Shown here: positions 8,739 to 17,319 of the stretch, one piece after another
Layout: every line of letters begins with the position of its first letter
How positions within the stretch are numbered: the first letter of the stretch is position 1
Assembly: GCF_023208015.1 (NCBI RefSeq)
Contig: NZ_CP051627.1
Span: 3,171,501 to 3,235,500, forward strand
Length of the DNA: 64,000 nucleotides
Source of the DNA: Thermobifida alba
GTDB taxonomy: Bacteria > Actinomycetota > Actinomycetes > Streptosporangiales > Streptosporangiaceae
Direction of reading: 5' to 3'
Program-made: the position numbers and the translations under genes
The notes under the pieces: model-generated
Seen by the model: the letters and a program-made list of their open reading frames with translations, nothing else
The model's database searches: none
What the model was told of the DNA's origin: nothing

Positions 8739-9449
8739 TCACAGCACGGCGGCCAGGCGCTCCTCGTGCAGCCGCTCCCCCCAGGACGGCGGCAGCGGCG
8801 GGATGTCGCCCACCCGCCAGCGCAGCAGCAGGTCGGCGAGGGCCGGGTTGCGCGGCAGGGCCGGACCGTGCAGGTAGGTGCCGAGCACCTGCCCCTGGTA
8901 GGCCCCCTCGGTGACGCCGTCGTTGCCGACGCCCCGGACCGCGGTCGACAGGGGCTTGGCCGAGGGACCGATCGCGGTGCGGCCCTGATGGTTCTCGAAG
9001 CCGGTGATCCGTCCCACGCCCAGCGCCGGGTCGACGTCCGCGACGATCTCCCCGACCGCCCGGCTCGGGCCCCGGCTGCTGCGCACGTCGAGGATGCCGA
9101 CGCCGGGCAGCGGGTTGGCCGCGTCGTCGCCGTAGGTCTCACCGATGATCTGGTAGCCGGCGCAGACCGCGAAGACCGCGGCTCCCCGCTCGGCCGCCTG
9201 CTTGAGTCCGCCGTCGGCGCGCAGCCGCTGCGCCGCGAGGATCTGCGGCCGGTCCTCGCCGCCGCCGAGCAGGTAGATGTCGCCCTCCGCGGGAACCGGG
9301 TCGCTGGAGTGGACGTGCACGACCTCGGTGGGGATGCCGCGCAGTTCCGCGCGGCGCCGCAGGATCAGCACGTTGCCCCGGTCTCCGTAGGTGCTGAGCA
9401 GGTCGGGGTAGATCCACACGATCCGCAGGGTGCTGCTGGTGTCACTCAT
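8739..9449 (-). CDS. gatD: Lipid II isoglutaminyl synthase, glutaminase subunit GatD
   Basis: 236 residues of the class I glutamine amidotransferase (cobyric-acid-synthase-like) fold. The nucleophile is Cys96 in FAVCAGYQ and the catalytic His is His194 in YLHGP. GatD supplies ammonia to MurT, which amidates the alpha-carboxyl of D-Glu in lipid II to D-isoglutamine. The two genes are 11 bases apart (murT first), as in other Gram-positive bacteria. Acts at the inner face of the membrane. Confidence 0.9.
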   Translation of the reverse strand: MSDTSSTLRIVWIYPDLLSTYGDRGNVLILRRRAELRGIPTEVVHVHSSDPVPAEGDIYLLGGGEDRPQILAAQRLRADGGLKQAAERGAAVFAVCAGYQIIGETYGDDAANPLPGVGILDVRSSRGPSRAVGEIVADVDPALGVGRITGFENHQGRTAIGPSAKPLSTAVRGVGNDGVTEGAYQGQVLGTYLHGPALPRNPALADLLLRWRVGDIPPLPPSWGERLHEERLAAVL

Positions 9450-9460
9450 GGGGTCCCCCT

Positions 9461-10717
9461 CTACTGGACTCGTCCGTAGGCCGCGCGGATCTGCTGGAAA
9501 GCGGTGTAGTTGGAGATCACGTCGACCTTGGTGATGTCGGGCCGCTCCGCCTTGAGGCGGGTGAGGACCTGGTCGACGCTGTCGGCGACCTCGAAGTCCA
9601 CCTCGTCGGTCTCCAGGCGCAGCGCGAGGTCGGTGCGGCGCTCCCCCATCACGAACACGCGGCGCCCCCGCAGCACCGTGTAGTCCACGTCCCACAGCCA
9701 GGAGGTGTCGCGGCCGTCGGGGATCTGCGCGTTCACCGAGAGGATGACCGGCACCCGGGGCGGGTCCAGGACCGCGAACGACTCCAGCCATCCGGCGGGG
9801 TTCTTCGCCAGCAGCAGCCTGACCTCGATCCCCTGGGTGACGATCGAGGTGTAGCGTCCGGCGACCGACTCGATCTCCTGCAGGCGGGGCAGCACCTGCT
9901 CGGGACGGAGCCCGTAGGCGGCGGCCGTGGCCAGGGCGATCACTGCGTTGGACCGGTTGGCGTCCCCCGGCAGCCGCAGCTGGAGCCTGTGCTCCTTCCC
10001 CTCGGGGTCGGTGACCGTGTCGGTGGCGTTGTCCAGCGACCAGGTGGTGTGCGGCCGGCTCAGCCCGCATTCGGGGCACTCCCAGTGCGGGTCGGGGTCC
10101 CGTTTGAGGTGGCCGCCGCACTCGGGGCAGCACCACGAGTCCTCCTTCCACCGCTGACCGGCCGCCACCCAGGTCGCGTGGGGCGCGCCGAGCCCGGCCC
10201 AGGCGACCAGCGGGTCGTCGGCGTTGGCGACGACGTGCGCCTGGCTGGCGGCCAGGGCCTCCCGCCACTTCTTGGCCAGCAGGTTGATCTCGGAGGCGCG
10301 GTCCATCTGGTCGCGGCTCAGGTTCATCAGCACGACCACGACGGCGTTGGTCTCACGGAGCACCTGCGGCAGGTACTTCTCGTCGGTCTCCAGGACGCCG
10401 ATGCGCGCCCTGGGGTTGTTGGACAGTGCGGTGATGTGGCCGGTCGGCATGTTCGCACCGTGCTCGTTGGTGGCGATCTCGCCGATCTCACGCAGTGCCG
10501 AGGAGATCAGTCTGGTCGTGGTGGTTTTTCCGTTGGTGGCGCTGACCAGGGCGATCCGGCGTCCGCGGGCGAGTTCGGCGAGCAGGTTCGGTTCGACCTT
10601 GAGCGCGATTCGCCCCCCGATGACCGAGCCGTCGCCGCGCCCGGTGGCCCGGGACAACGAGGCCGCGCCCCTACCCAGCGCGGCAGCGAGCTGGGCACGC
10701 AAGGGAAGTTCGCTCAT
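9461..10717 (-). CDS. murT: Lipid II isoglutaminyl synthase, Mur-ligase-like subunit MurT
   Basis: 418 residues. Mur ligase P-loop SATNGKTTTTRLI near the N-terminus, the motif LETDEKYLPQV, and an inserted zinc ribbon with two Cys pairs (CCPECGG and ECPECGL), which is diagnostic of MurT. A C-terminal DUF1727 domain contacts GatD. MurT activates the D-Glu carboxylate of lipid II with ATP and accepts ammonia from GatD. The start at 10717 is preceded by GGGGA; a GTG/ATG 12 bases upstream is in frame but less well placed. Confidence 0.92.
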   Translation of the reverse strand: MSELPLRAQLAAALGRGAASLSRATGRGDGSVIGGRIALKVEPNLLAELARGRRIALVSATNGKTTTTRLISSALREIGEIATNEHGANMPTGHITALSNNPRARIGVLETDEKYLPQVLRETNAVVVVLMNLSRDQMDRASEINLLAKKWREALAASQAHVVANADDPLVAWAGLGAPHATWVAAGQRWKEDSWCCPECGGHLKRDPDPHWECPECGLSRPHTTWSLDNATDTVTDPEGKEHRLQLRLPGDANRSNAVIALATAAAYGLRPEQVLPRLQEIESVAGRYTSIVTQGIEVRLLLAKNPAGWLESFAVLDPPRVPVILSVNAQIPDGRDTSWLWDVDYTVLRGRRVFVMGERRTDLALRLETDEVDFEVADSVDQVLTRLKAERPDITKVDVISNYTAFQQIRAAYGRVQ

Positions 10718-11006
10718 TGATCCCCACAACGTTCGATGGAAGAGAGTGCACGACGCCTTCGTTGCAGGCGGTGACCCAAGCCTATTGCCCCGCCGGGGGC
10801 GTAAACCGTCACGACGCCTCGGGTCTCGCCTTCTTCATATTTCCGGAGCACCCGGTTAACACGCGCTTGTGCCCCACCGCCGCCACAACGACCGGATACA
10901 GAATTCACTCTTTCTGTCCCCATTTGCCCGACATCACGCTGTTCACGTGGTCGGGTCCCTGTCCACCGCGGACCGCTGCCGCGCACGGACGCCGGCGGCG
11001 CCCGGC

Positions 11007-12935
11007 TCACCCCACCGGCCGCCGCCAGTCCAGTCGCTCGGGGGGCGGGCCGATGTTGGCTTCCACCTCCGCGGCCGGGGACTCCGCCTCCGCGGCCGGG
11101 GGCTCCGCCTCCGCGGCGGTCTGCAGGGTCGCGGTGGGCAGGGCGAGGATGCCGGGATTGGCGTCGGCGACCATCGGCGCCTCCCCCGCCCCGGGGACGA
11201 CCACGGCGGTGTGCGGCAGCCGCTGCAGACCGTAGACGTCGAACTTCTGGGTGCTGAGCCGGTCCGTGTGGTCGTCGGCCGACAGCGTGTCCTGTTCGGC
11301 CGCCTGACTGGTGGCCTTCCCCCAGGCCGTGGCCGCACGGATGTGCCGGACCAGGGTGAGCGGCGCGATCGACTTGGCGGCGTAGCGGACCGGAGCGGCC
11401 GCGGTGACCTGTTCGGAGGTGTCGGTGGCGTAGCTGTCGGCGGTGGTGCCGTCCAGCGCCGCACCGACGATCTCGGTGAGCGGGTGCATGCGCCCCGGTC
11501 GGACGGCGCCGAGGAAGCCCGCTGCGGCCTCGGCCGAGTCGGCGTCGGGCTGGCGCATGATGACGGGGAGGGTCCCCTCGCAACGCAGTTGGGCCAGGGC
11601 GTTCTCCCCCGCCCTCCGGTACAGCAGCACCACCCCGGTGGCCAGGCGCGCGGCCGCCTCGGTCAGGCGGCGCACCGCCCACTCCGGCAGCGCGTCGGCA
11701 CCGCACAGCACGATCATGCGCGCCCACGGCCGCCCCGGTCCGTTCCGCGCGGCCCGCAGGTCCAGCAGGGTGCTGAGCGCCTCGACGGTGTAGGTGCCGT
11801 AGGCGCGTTCGGCGAACTCCCCGGCGCTGCGGTCGGTGGCGATGATCTTCACCTGGGCGTAGGGTTCCCGTTCGGCCCGGCTGCCCAGGCCCTCGAAGGG
11901 CAGCAGCGCACGCCGCAGCGCGGCGGCCCGTGCCACGGCGGCGGGGTCGTCGGCGAACACCTCGCGCAGCTTCTCGCGCTCCCCGCGGGTCAGCAGGAGC
12001 AGGGCCGGATCGCCCCGGGCGTCGTCCTCCCCCGGCAGACCGACCAGGCCGAGGGCGGCGACGACCCGCACGATCTCGGTGTCGCCGCCCAGCACCGTGA
12101 AGATCCGCTCCAGGACGGCCCGGTCGGCGTCGGCGTCCCCGCCGGACTCGACCGCCTGGGCCGTGGCGGCGAGGATCGCGGCGCGGCGCCGGGTGTTGAG
12201 GTTGGCGCCGATCTTCACCCGGGGCAGGTCCGCGGGCAGCACCCACACCCGGGGGATGAGCCCGCAGCGCTGGGTGAGCGCGACGAACTGCCCGGCGGCC
12301 GCGCGTCCCGACAGGTCCACGACGGTGAGGTCGCCGCCGTCCTTGATCAGGGCGGCCCCGAGCGTGGTGAGCAGCGCGGACCAGCCCGCCTCGGTTCCGC
12401 CCACGACGGTGACCCGGTGGACGTCCTCGGGGATCTCCACGGCGTGCCACCGGGGCTGGGCCTCGTAGACGCGTTTGCGGTGCTGCCACTCGGTGTACCG
12501 GGCGGCGTGCTCCTCCTGCCGCTCCCGGAGCTCCCGCTCCCTCCGCTCCTGCTCCGAGACCCGTCGGGTGCGTTCCCGGGCCAGCATCTCCCCCATGTCG
12601 CTGCGGCTCTGCACGAGGATGAGCAGCACCGGGAACGCCACGACCAGACAGGCCAGGCAGCCGAGGACGGCGAGCAGCAGCGGCATCACCCCGAGCATGG
12701 TCAGCAGGAGCAGGACCGTGCCGATGAGGACGAGCAGGCACAGTCCGAACAGCAGCGGCCGGTTGGTCTCCGCCTCCGACCGGAGTTTGGCCTGCTCCCA
12801 CTGTTCGTCGGGGTCGACGCGCTCGTCAGGGGTGGGACGGCGCGGCGGCGGTCCCGGCGGGGGGACCAGGGTCTCGTAACGCCAGCCGAGAAAGGGCCTG
12901 CCCGGCCGTTTGCGTTCCGATCGGTCGTCGGGCAC
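11007..12935 (-). CDS. Membrane-anchored FtsK/EccC-like protein with degenerate P-loop
   Basis: 642 residues, function not recognised. A basic N-terminus is followed by two closely spaced membrane segments (about 60-108), then a charged coiled-coil-like stretch rich in Arg and Glu. The soluble part begins with VTVVGGTEAGWSALLTTLG, which has the shape of a P-loop but with Trp where the catalytic Lys should be. A second strand, MIVLCGADALPEW, sits where a Walker B would be but lacks the DE pair. The layout recalls FtsK/HerA or type VII EccC ATPases. The C-terminus carries a short Ala-Glu-Pro repeat. The GTG start has GGGAGG upstream. It lies between murT and the fused sigma factor, on the same strand. 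A pseudo-ATPase with a scaffold role is an inference. Confidence 0.55.
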   Translation of the reverse strand: MPDDRSERKRPGRPFLGWRYETLVPPPGPPPRRPTPDERVDPDEQWEQAKLRSEAETNRPLLFGLCLLVLIGTVLLLLTMLGVMPLLLAVLGCLACLVVAFPVLLILVQSRSDMGEMLARERTRRVSEQERRERELRERQEEHAARYTEWQHRKRVYEAQPRWHAVEIPEDVHRVTVVGGTEAGWSALLTTLGAALIKDGGDLTVVDLSGRAAAGQFVALTQRCGLIPRVWVLPADLPRVKIGANLNTRRRAAILAATAQAVESGGDADADRAVLERIFTVLGGDTEIVRVVAALGLVGLPGEDDARGDPALLLLTRGEREKLREVFADDPAAVARAAALRRALLPFEGLGSRAEREPYAQVKIIATDRSAGEFAERAYGTYTVEALSTLLDLRAARNGPGRPWARMIVLCGADALPEWAVRRLTEAAARLATGVVLLYRRAGENALAQLRCEGTLPVIMRQPDADSAEAAAGFLGAVRPGRMHPLTEIVGAALDGTTADSYATDTSEQVTAAAPVRYAAKSIAPLTLVRHIRAATAWGKATSQAAEQDTLSADDHTDRLSTQKFDVYGLQRLPHTAVVVPGAGEAPMVADANPGILALPTATLQTAAEAEPPAAEAESPAAEVEANIGPPPERLDWRRPVG

Positions 12936-13065
12936 CGCTCAAACCTCCCACCGGCCACGAGGGGACAGACCGGTCAGTCCTCGGGCGATAGACACGATTG
13001 TGGCCAATTCGTGGCCCCGGTGTCACGAGTTTGCTCAAAACCTCCCGCCGACTCGGCCGCCGGGG

Positions 13066-14706
13066 TCAGCCCGGCGTCTCCCCGCATCCCGCACGGTAGG
13101 CCTTTCCGCTGCTGACCGCGGTGGAGCCGTCGGCCGCACCGGCCGTGACCGTCCAGGCCACCGAGGTGTCCGGGGGAAGACCGCTGACGCTGGCGTACCA
13201 CTCCCCCGGGGTGTTGCCGGGGGACATGGCGGTCTGCTGGGTGCCGGAGGGCCCGGTGACGTCCAGGGTCACCGCGGTCGCCTCCCCCTGGACCCGGGCG
13301 GTGACCGCCAGCGTCCAGACGGGGGGACACTCCTCGGCGGTGACGTCCTGTGCGTGGGCGGAGAGGGCCAGCGGAGCCGTGGACGGCTCGCTGCCGTCCG
13401 CGTCGGGCTGCTCTGCCTCCGGGGTGTCGGCAGGGCCGGGGGGCGTGGGACTCGGCGCGGCGGTTCCGGTCCCGCCGGGGGAGGGGGCGTCCGCGGGAGG
13501 CGTCCCGGTTCCGGCCGTGCCCTGCGGGGCGGAGCCGCTGGGCCGGGGGGCGACGGGTTCCAGGGAGACCACGGGGGCCGCATCGACCTCGTTGCCTCCC
13601 GCCACCACCTCCGACAGCAGCGGCAGCGCGGCCCATCCGGCCACGGCCAGGGCCAGCAGTGCGGCGGCCAGCGTCACCGCCGTGGAGAGCCGCGGCCGGG
13701 AACCGGGGGAGCCGGCGGCGTCGCCGTCGCTGCGCTTCGGGAATCCGTCGGCGCGGTAGGGGCCGGCCCGGTCCGCGAACTCGGCGTGGTGGGCGACGAG
13801 TTCCGGGTCGAAGGCGTTGGCCAGCAGTTGGTCGTGCAGGAAGGCCGGTGCCGCGGCGACGGGCAGGAGGCTCAGCAGCGACGCGGGAGCCACCAGGGCG
13901 GCGCGTTCCCGCGCGCAGTTCTCGCACGTGGCCAGGTGCCGGTTGATCCGTTTGCGCCACAGCGGGCTGAGCCGGCCGTCCCAGTCCCGGAGCAGGGTGC
14001 GCAGCGCCGCGCACTCCCGTCCCCGGGCACGGGCCACCAGCAGCGCGCCGATGGAGCGTTCGAGTTGGGCGCGCGCGGTGGCCGCCACCGCGTTGGCCTG
14101 TCGAACGCTGACTCCCAGGACCGCGGCCAGTCCGGGCCCGTCGAGCTGGTGGCGCAGGGTGAGGTGGATGACCTCCCGCTCACGCGGGTTGAGCCCGCTC
14201 ATGGCCTCGTGGACGAGGACGCGCGTCTCCTCCCGGTGGACACCGGCCTCGGGAGGGCCGAGGGTCTCGTCGCTCAGCTCCGCCGCCTCGTCGAGGGAGG
14301 CGTACCGGTGGCGGCTGCGGAGCACGCGGTGGCACTGGGAGCGCGCGATCGCGTACAGCCAGGGACGCAACGCGTCGGGGTTGCGCAACTGGGTGATCCG
14401 CTCACGCGCGATGAGGAAGACGTCGTGCACCGTGTCGGCGGCGGCCTCGGCGTCGTCAAGCATCCTCAGGCTGTAGTCGTAGAGGCGGTCGGCGTAGGCC
14501 CGGTACGCCGCGCTCAGCCCGTCCCGCTCGTTCTTCGCGATCGCGTGCACGATGTCTGCGTCACGCATGGCCAAGAGCCTAGCCCCGCTGTCGTTGACGG
14601 CATAGTCCCGTGCATCGGGACAGCGGCGCCGCGGTGTCGGTTTCCTCCCGGTGCTGCGGGCGGCTGCGGCCTGGGAGGTCCGCCGGAGGGGGAGGTCGGG
14701 GGTCAT
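13066..14706 (-). CDS. ECF-like sigma factor fused to zinc anti-sigma, membrane and extracytoplasmic domains
   Basis: About 546 residues. Parts in order: a basic N-terminal extension; sigma region 2 (DRLYDYSLRMLDDAEAAADT, VHDVFLIARERI); sigma region 4 with LNPREREVIHLTLRHQLDG; a zinc-binding anti-sigma motif HLATCENC (His-x3-Cys-x2-Cys); a single membrane helix AVTLAAALLALAVAGWAALP; a long Pro/Thr/Gly linker; and an Ig-like extracytoplasmic domain ending in a Cys near the C-terminus. It resembles described actinobacterial sigma factors with cis-acting membrane anti-sigma parts (ECF53-like). The start at 14706 is chosen for its GGAAGGAG site; an ATG at 14568 would give 500 residues and keep all domains. 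Confidence 0.75.
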   Translation of the reverse strand: MTPDLPLRRTSQAAAARSTGRKPTPRRRCPDARDYAVNDSGARLLAMRDADIVHAIAKNERDGLSAAYRAYADRLYDYSLRMLDDAEAAADTVHDVFLIARERITQLRNPDALRPWLYAIARSQCHRVLRSRHRYASLDEAAELSDETLGPPEAGVHREETRVLVHEAMSGLNPREREVIHLTLRHQLDGPGLAAVLGVSVRQANAVAATARAQLERSIGALLVARARGRECAALRTLLRDWDGRLSPLWRKRINRHLATCENCARERAALVAPASLLSLLPVAAAPAFLHDQLLANAFDPELVAHHAEFADRAGPYRADGFPKRSDGDAAGSPGSRPRLSTAVTLAAALLALAVAGWAALPLLSEVVAGGNEVDAAPVVSLEPVAPRPSGSAPQGTAGTGTPPADAPSPGGTGTAAPSPTPPGPADTPEAEQPDADGSEPSTAPLALSAHAQDVTAEECPPVWTLAVTARVQGEATAVTLDVTGPSGTQQTAMSPGNTPGEWYASVSGLPPDTSVAWTVTAGAADGSTAVSSGKAYRAGCGETPG

Positions 14707-14811
14707 CGGGGCTCCTTCCCGGTGCGCCGTGGTCGCGCTCTCACCGGTAGGAGCCGCCGCCCCCGTCGGGGACAACGATTTCTTCCGCGGTGGTCCGGTG
14801 TCCCCGAAGAC

Positions 14812-14846
14812 GCCGGTGGCGACGGGAGGTGCTCCCGTCGCCACCG
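14812..14846 (-). terminator. Perfect 16-bp hairpin after the sulfurtransferase-DUF1416 pair
   Basis: Arms CCGGTGGCGACGGGAG and CTCCCGTCGCCACCGG with a 3-base loop, 33 bases beyond the DUF1416 stop codon on the minus strand. It separates that operon from the sigma-factor gene and argues that the sigma gene starts downstream of it rather than at 14844. Confidence 0.75.
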
Positions 14847-14878
14847 GTGGACGGCCGCGTACGGCGGCCGGACGCGTC

Positions 14879-15181
14879 CTAGGCCTGGACCTGGAGGTCG
14901 ACGACCTTCCCGGTCTCGGCGTTCACCGTGTACTCGGCGGTGAAGCCCTTGGAGGCCAGCACCCGGATCTTCCACTCGCCGTCGGCGGCGAAGAAGCGGA
15001 AGGTGCCCTCCTCACCGGTCACGACCTCTCCGACGAAGTCGTCGGAGGCGCTGAGCAGACGCACGTAGGCACTGGCGAGCGGCTGGCCGTCCCGGGTCAC
15101 CGTGCCCTGGACGACCGCCTGGTTGCCCGCGTCGACGTCGGCGAGGGCCACGCCCCCGACCGGAGCTCCGCAGGTGCTCAC
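14879..15181 (-). CDS. DUF1416 domain protein (CysA-associated)
   Basis: 100 residues from a GTG at 15181 (MSTCGAPVGGVALADVDAG). DUF1416 is a small beta-sandwich family, mostly actinobacterial, nearly always beside a thiosulfate sulfurtransferase. The Cys near the N-terminus and the transthyretin-like repeat (QAVVQGTVTRDGQPLASAYV) are typical. The GTG overlaps the sulfurtransferase stop codon by four bases (GTGA), so translation is coupled. The molecular role is unknown. Confidence 0.85.
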   Translation of the reverse strand: MSTCGAPVGGVALADVDAGNQAVVQGTVTRDGQPLASAYVRLLSASDDFVGEVVTGEEGTFRFFAADGEWKIRVLASKGFTAEYTVNAETGKVVDLQVQA

Positions 15182-16017
15182 TTGGCCTCCCCCAGTTCCA
15201 CCGGAACGCCGATCAGCGAGCCGTACTCGGTCCAGGAGCCGTCGTAGTTCTTCACGTTCGGGATGCCGAGGAGCTCGTGCAGCGCGAACCACGCGATGGA
15301 GGAGCGCTCACCGATCCGGCAGTAGGCGATGATCTCCTTGTCCAGGTCGACCCCGGCCTCCTCGTACAGCTTGCGCAGCTCCTCGTCGGACTTGAAGGTG
15401 CCGTCCTCGTTGGCGACCTTGGCCCACGGGATGTTGCGCGCGGTCGGGATGTGGCCGGGGACCTGGGAGACCTCCTGCGGCAGGTGCGCGGGGGCCAGCA
15501 GCTTGCCGGTGAACTCGTCGGGGGAGCGGACGTCGACGAGGGCCTTGTTGCCGATCGCCGCGACGACCTCGTCGCGGAAGGCGCGGATGGAGGTGTCCTG
15601 CTCCTTGGCGGTGTAGGTGGTCCGCGGCCGCTGCGGGACCTCCGTGACCAGCTCGCGGGAGTCCAGCTCCCACTTCTTGCGGCCGCCGTCGAGCAGGCGC
15701 ACCTTCTCGTGGCCGTAGAGCTTGAAGTACCAGTAGGCGTAGGCGGCGAACCAGTTGTTGTTGCCGCCGTAGAGCACCACGGTGTGGTCGTTGGCGATGC
15801 CGCGCTCGGACAGCAGCGCCTCGAAGCCGGCCTTGTCCACGAAGTCGCGCCGGACCGGGTCCTGGAGGTCCTTCTTCCAGTCGATCTTGATCGCGTTGCG
15901 GATGTGTCCCTTGTCGTAGGCCGAGGTGTCCTCGTCGACCTCGACGATCACGACCTCAGGGTCATCCAGGTGAGCCTCCACCCAGTCGGCGTCCACGAGG
16001 ACGTCGGAGCGGCTCAT
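15178..16017 (-). CDS. Thiosulfate sulfurtransferase (rhodanese, CysA/SseA type)
   Basis: 279 residues with two rhodanese domains. The N-terminal one is inactive; the C-terminal one carries catalytic Cys233 in the loop CRIGERSS. It transfers sulfane sulfur from thiosulfate to a thiophilic acceptor. A perfect AAGGAGG precedes the ATG at 16017. It forms a translationally coupled pair with DUF1416 and lies 230 bases downstream of a short leader peptide and promoter, so it is likely regulated by sulfur or cysteine supply. Confidence 0.92.
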   Translation of the reverse strand: MSRSDVLVDADWVEAHLDDPEVVIVEVDEDTSAYDKGHIRNAIKIDWKKDLQDPVRRDFVDKAGFEALLSERGIANDHTVVLYGGNNNWFAAYAYWYFKLYGHEKVRLLDGGRKKWELDSRELVTEVPQRPRTTYTAKEQDTSIRAFRDEVVAAIGNKALVDVRSPDEFTGKLLAPAHLPQEVSQVPGHIPTARNIPWAKVANEDGTFKSDEELRKLYEEAGVDLDKEIIAYCRIGERSSIAWFALHELLGIPNVKNYDGSWTEYGSLIGVPVELGEAK

Positions 16018-16217
16018 GGGGAACCTCCTTGTTGTGTGTTCTACCGTTCTGGCACAGCGTGCGAATCTGCCGGGACGGAACGTCGTCGTCCGGGGCGCAC
16101 TCGTGGCAGGTGCTTTCCGTCGTGTCGGAGCGGGTGCGTGGCACGGGCATCGGGACGGGGCCCCGGTCGGGGCAGTCGTCTCCGTGCGTGGCGAAGAGGG
16201 GAAGGGAGCGGCGGGGA

Positions 16218-16233
16218 ACGGCCGCACGGCCGT
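16218..16233 (-). repeat. Short inverted repeat after the leader peptide
   Basis: ACGGCCGCACGGCCGT forms a 6-bp stem with a 4-base loop, 14 bases past the leader stop codon. It could be part of an attenuator, but there is no U-tract and the stem is short. Confidence 0.3.
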
Positions 16234-16246
16234 GAGCGGTCTCGCT

Positions 16247-16336
16247 CTAACGGGCAGCGTGACAGAGCGCCGTGGCGACACGGCAGAAGTCGACGGCGCG
16301 TCGCTTCGTCAGGAGCGCATCTGTCAGGAGAGTCAC
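16247..16336 (-). CDS. 29-residue leader peptide upstream of the sulfurtransferase operon
   Basis: GTG at 16336, TAG at 16247-16249. The peptide starts MTLLTDALLTKRRAVDFC and ends RVATALCHAAR. It matches, from memory, the pattern of actinobacterial leader peptides (TKRRAVDLCRV-type) found ahead of sulfur-metabolism genes. It has two Cys codons in its second half, so cysteinyl-tRNA supply could be sensed. The start codon is seven bases from a -10 element, so it is probably translated from a leaderless message. Too short for a normal ORF search. Confidence 0.6.
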   Translation of the reverse strand: MTLLTDALLTKRRAVDFCRVATALCHAAR

Positions 16337-16343
16337 GGAGACG

Positions 16344-16372
16344 ATGTTACGTGCTCGGCATCCGATTGTCAC
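16344..16372 (-). promoter_or_regulatory. Promoter of the leader peptide-sulfurtransferase transcript
   Basis: On the minus strand, -35 GTGACA (16367-16372) and -10 TAACAT (16344-16349) are separated by exactly 17 bases. The predicted start of transcription coincides with the GTG of the leader peptide at 16336. Confidence 0.6.
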
Positions 16373-16399
16373 GGGTGTCCTGTTTCACAGGACGGAAGA

Positions 16400-16433
16400 A
16401 CAGGGCCGTTCCGTCGGGACGGAGCGGCCCTGT
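16400..16433. terminator. Hairpin terminator between DUF2993 gene and leader promoter
   Basis: Outer arms ACAGGGCCG and CGGCCCTGT enclose an inner stem TCCGTC/GACGGA around GGG. It is 21 bases past the DUF2993 stop codon on the minus strand and probably insulates the leader promoter from read-through. Confidence 0.65.
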
Positions 16434-16453
16434 GCGGTCCGGTCTGCGGCGGG

Positions 16454-17140
16454 CTAGGCCTCGGGGGAGCCGACGATCTGCACGTCGCTGCCCACGGCGG
16501 TTGCCTGGATGCCGTTGGGCAGGAGTTCGACGCCGGTCACCTGCAGGTCGAAGGGCAGCCGGGGCAGTTTCATGGTGAGCGTGAGCATGCTCTCCACCGT
16601 GCTCACCGGCACCAGTTCCTCGCTCAGTTCGATGCCGCTCGGGATGACCGTGAGCTCGTCGCCGTTCACCTCGATCTGGAAGTCACTGGAGAGGGAGACG
16701 CTGAACCCCTGGTAGGCGAGGTCTCCGGAGATGCGGGGCGCTCCGTTCGCGGCCTCGATCACCACGCCCTCGGGCAGCCGCTTCTGCAGTTCGCTGTAGG
16801 GGAGCAGCACCGTGCCCTCGACTCCCCCGGCCACCACGCTGGGCTCCGTCAGCAGGTCGGCGAAGGGGGCGCTGACCTCGGTCAGCGTCACGTCGACCCG
16901 GTCGACCTGCACCTCCTCGATGGTCATCGCGCCGGTGACCACGTGGATCTCCTGGTACTCCCCGCCGATGGCCTGGTTGAGGAACGGAAAGCCCCCGATG
17001 GTGACCTCCGGTTCGGCTGCCATCTCGTACTGCTGGGAGATCCGCTTGGCGATCTCGCTCTCCGCCGCGTAGTGCGCCCCCCTGTCGGCGGCTGCCAGCA
17101 GAACCAGCAGGAAAATCAGGAGGACGAGGAACTTTCTCAT
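16454..17140 (-). CDS. DUF2993 secreted/membrane-anchored protein
   Basis: 228 residues. An N-terminal hydrophobic stretch (FLVLLIFLLVLLAAADRGA) acts as signal or anchor. The rest matches DUF2993: VTIGGFPFLNQAIGGEYQEI, an LLPYSELQKRLPEGV segment, and repeated amphipathic beta strands. The family is widespread in actinobacteria and probably faces the outside of the membrane; its role is unknown. GGAAG precedes the ATG. Confidence 0.8.
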   Translation of the reverse strand: MRKFLVLLIFLLVLLAAADRGAHYAAESEIAKRISQQYEMAAEPEVTIGGFPFLNQAIGGEYQEIHVVTGAMTIEEVQVDRVDVTLTEVSAPFADLLTEPSVVAGGVEGTVLLPYSELQKRLPEGVVIEAANGAPRISGDLAYQGFSVSLSSDFQIEVNGDELTVIPSGIELSEELVPVSTVESMLTLTMKLPRLPFDLQVTGVELLPNGIQATAVGSDVQIVGSPEA

Positions 17141-17293
17141 CGGGCTTCCAGCACACTCCGTAGATTCGGCGAGCCGCGCCGCGCTTCGAGCGCACCGGAC
17201 GCGGGTATCGCTAGGAGATTACTGCAATCGTCCGATTGGCCTCAGTCTGCGGTGGAGTATCCCAGTGAACTTTGAGGAACCCCACAGGACCGG

Positions 17294-17316
17294 GGCCTGG
17301 ACGCCGCGTCCGGGCC
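17294..17316 (-). terminator. Hairpin downstream of the membrane/ABM gene
   Basis: GGCCTGGACG and CGTCCGGGCC form a 10-bp stem with one G-U-type mismatch and a 3-base loop, four bases past the stop codon at 17320 on the minus strand. Confidence 0.5.
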
Positions 17317-17319
17317 GCC

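Noticed and set aside
6226-8742. 838-residue minus-strand open frame antisense to the cellulase
   Set aside because: Its composition is an artefact of high GC, and it overlaps radA and the GH5 gene on the opposite strand without any domain.
10714-12801. 695-residue minus-strand frame overlapping the pseudo-ATPase gene
   Set aside because: Shadow frame of the 642-residue gene, Arg/Pro-rich without domains.
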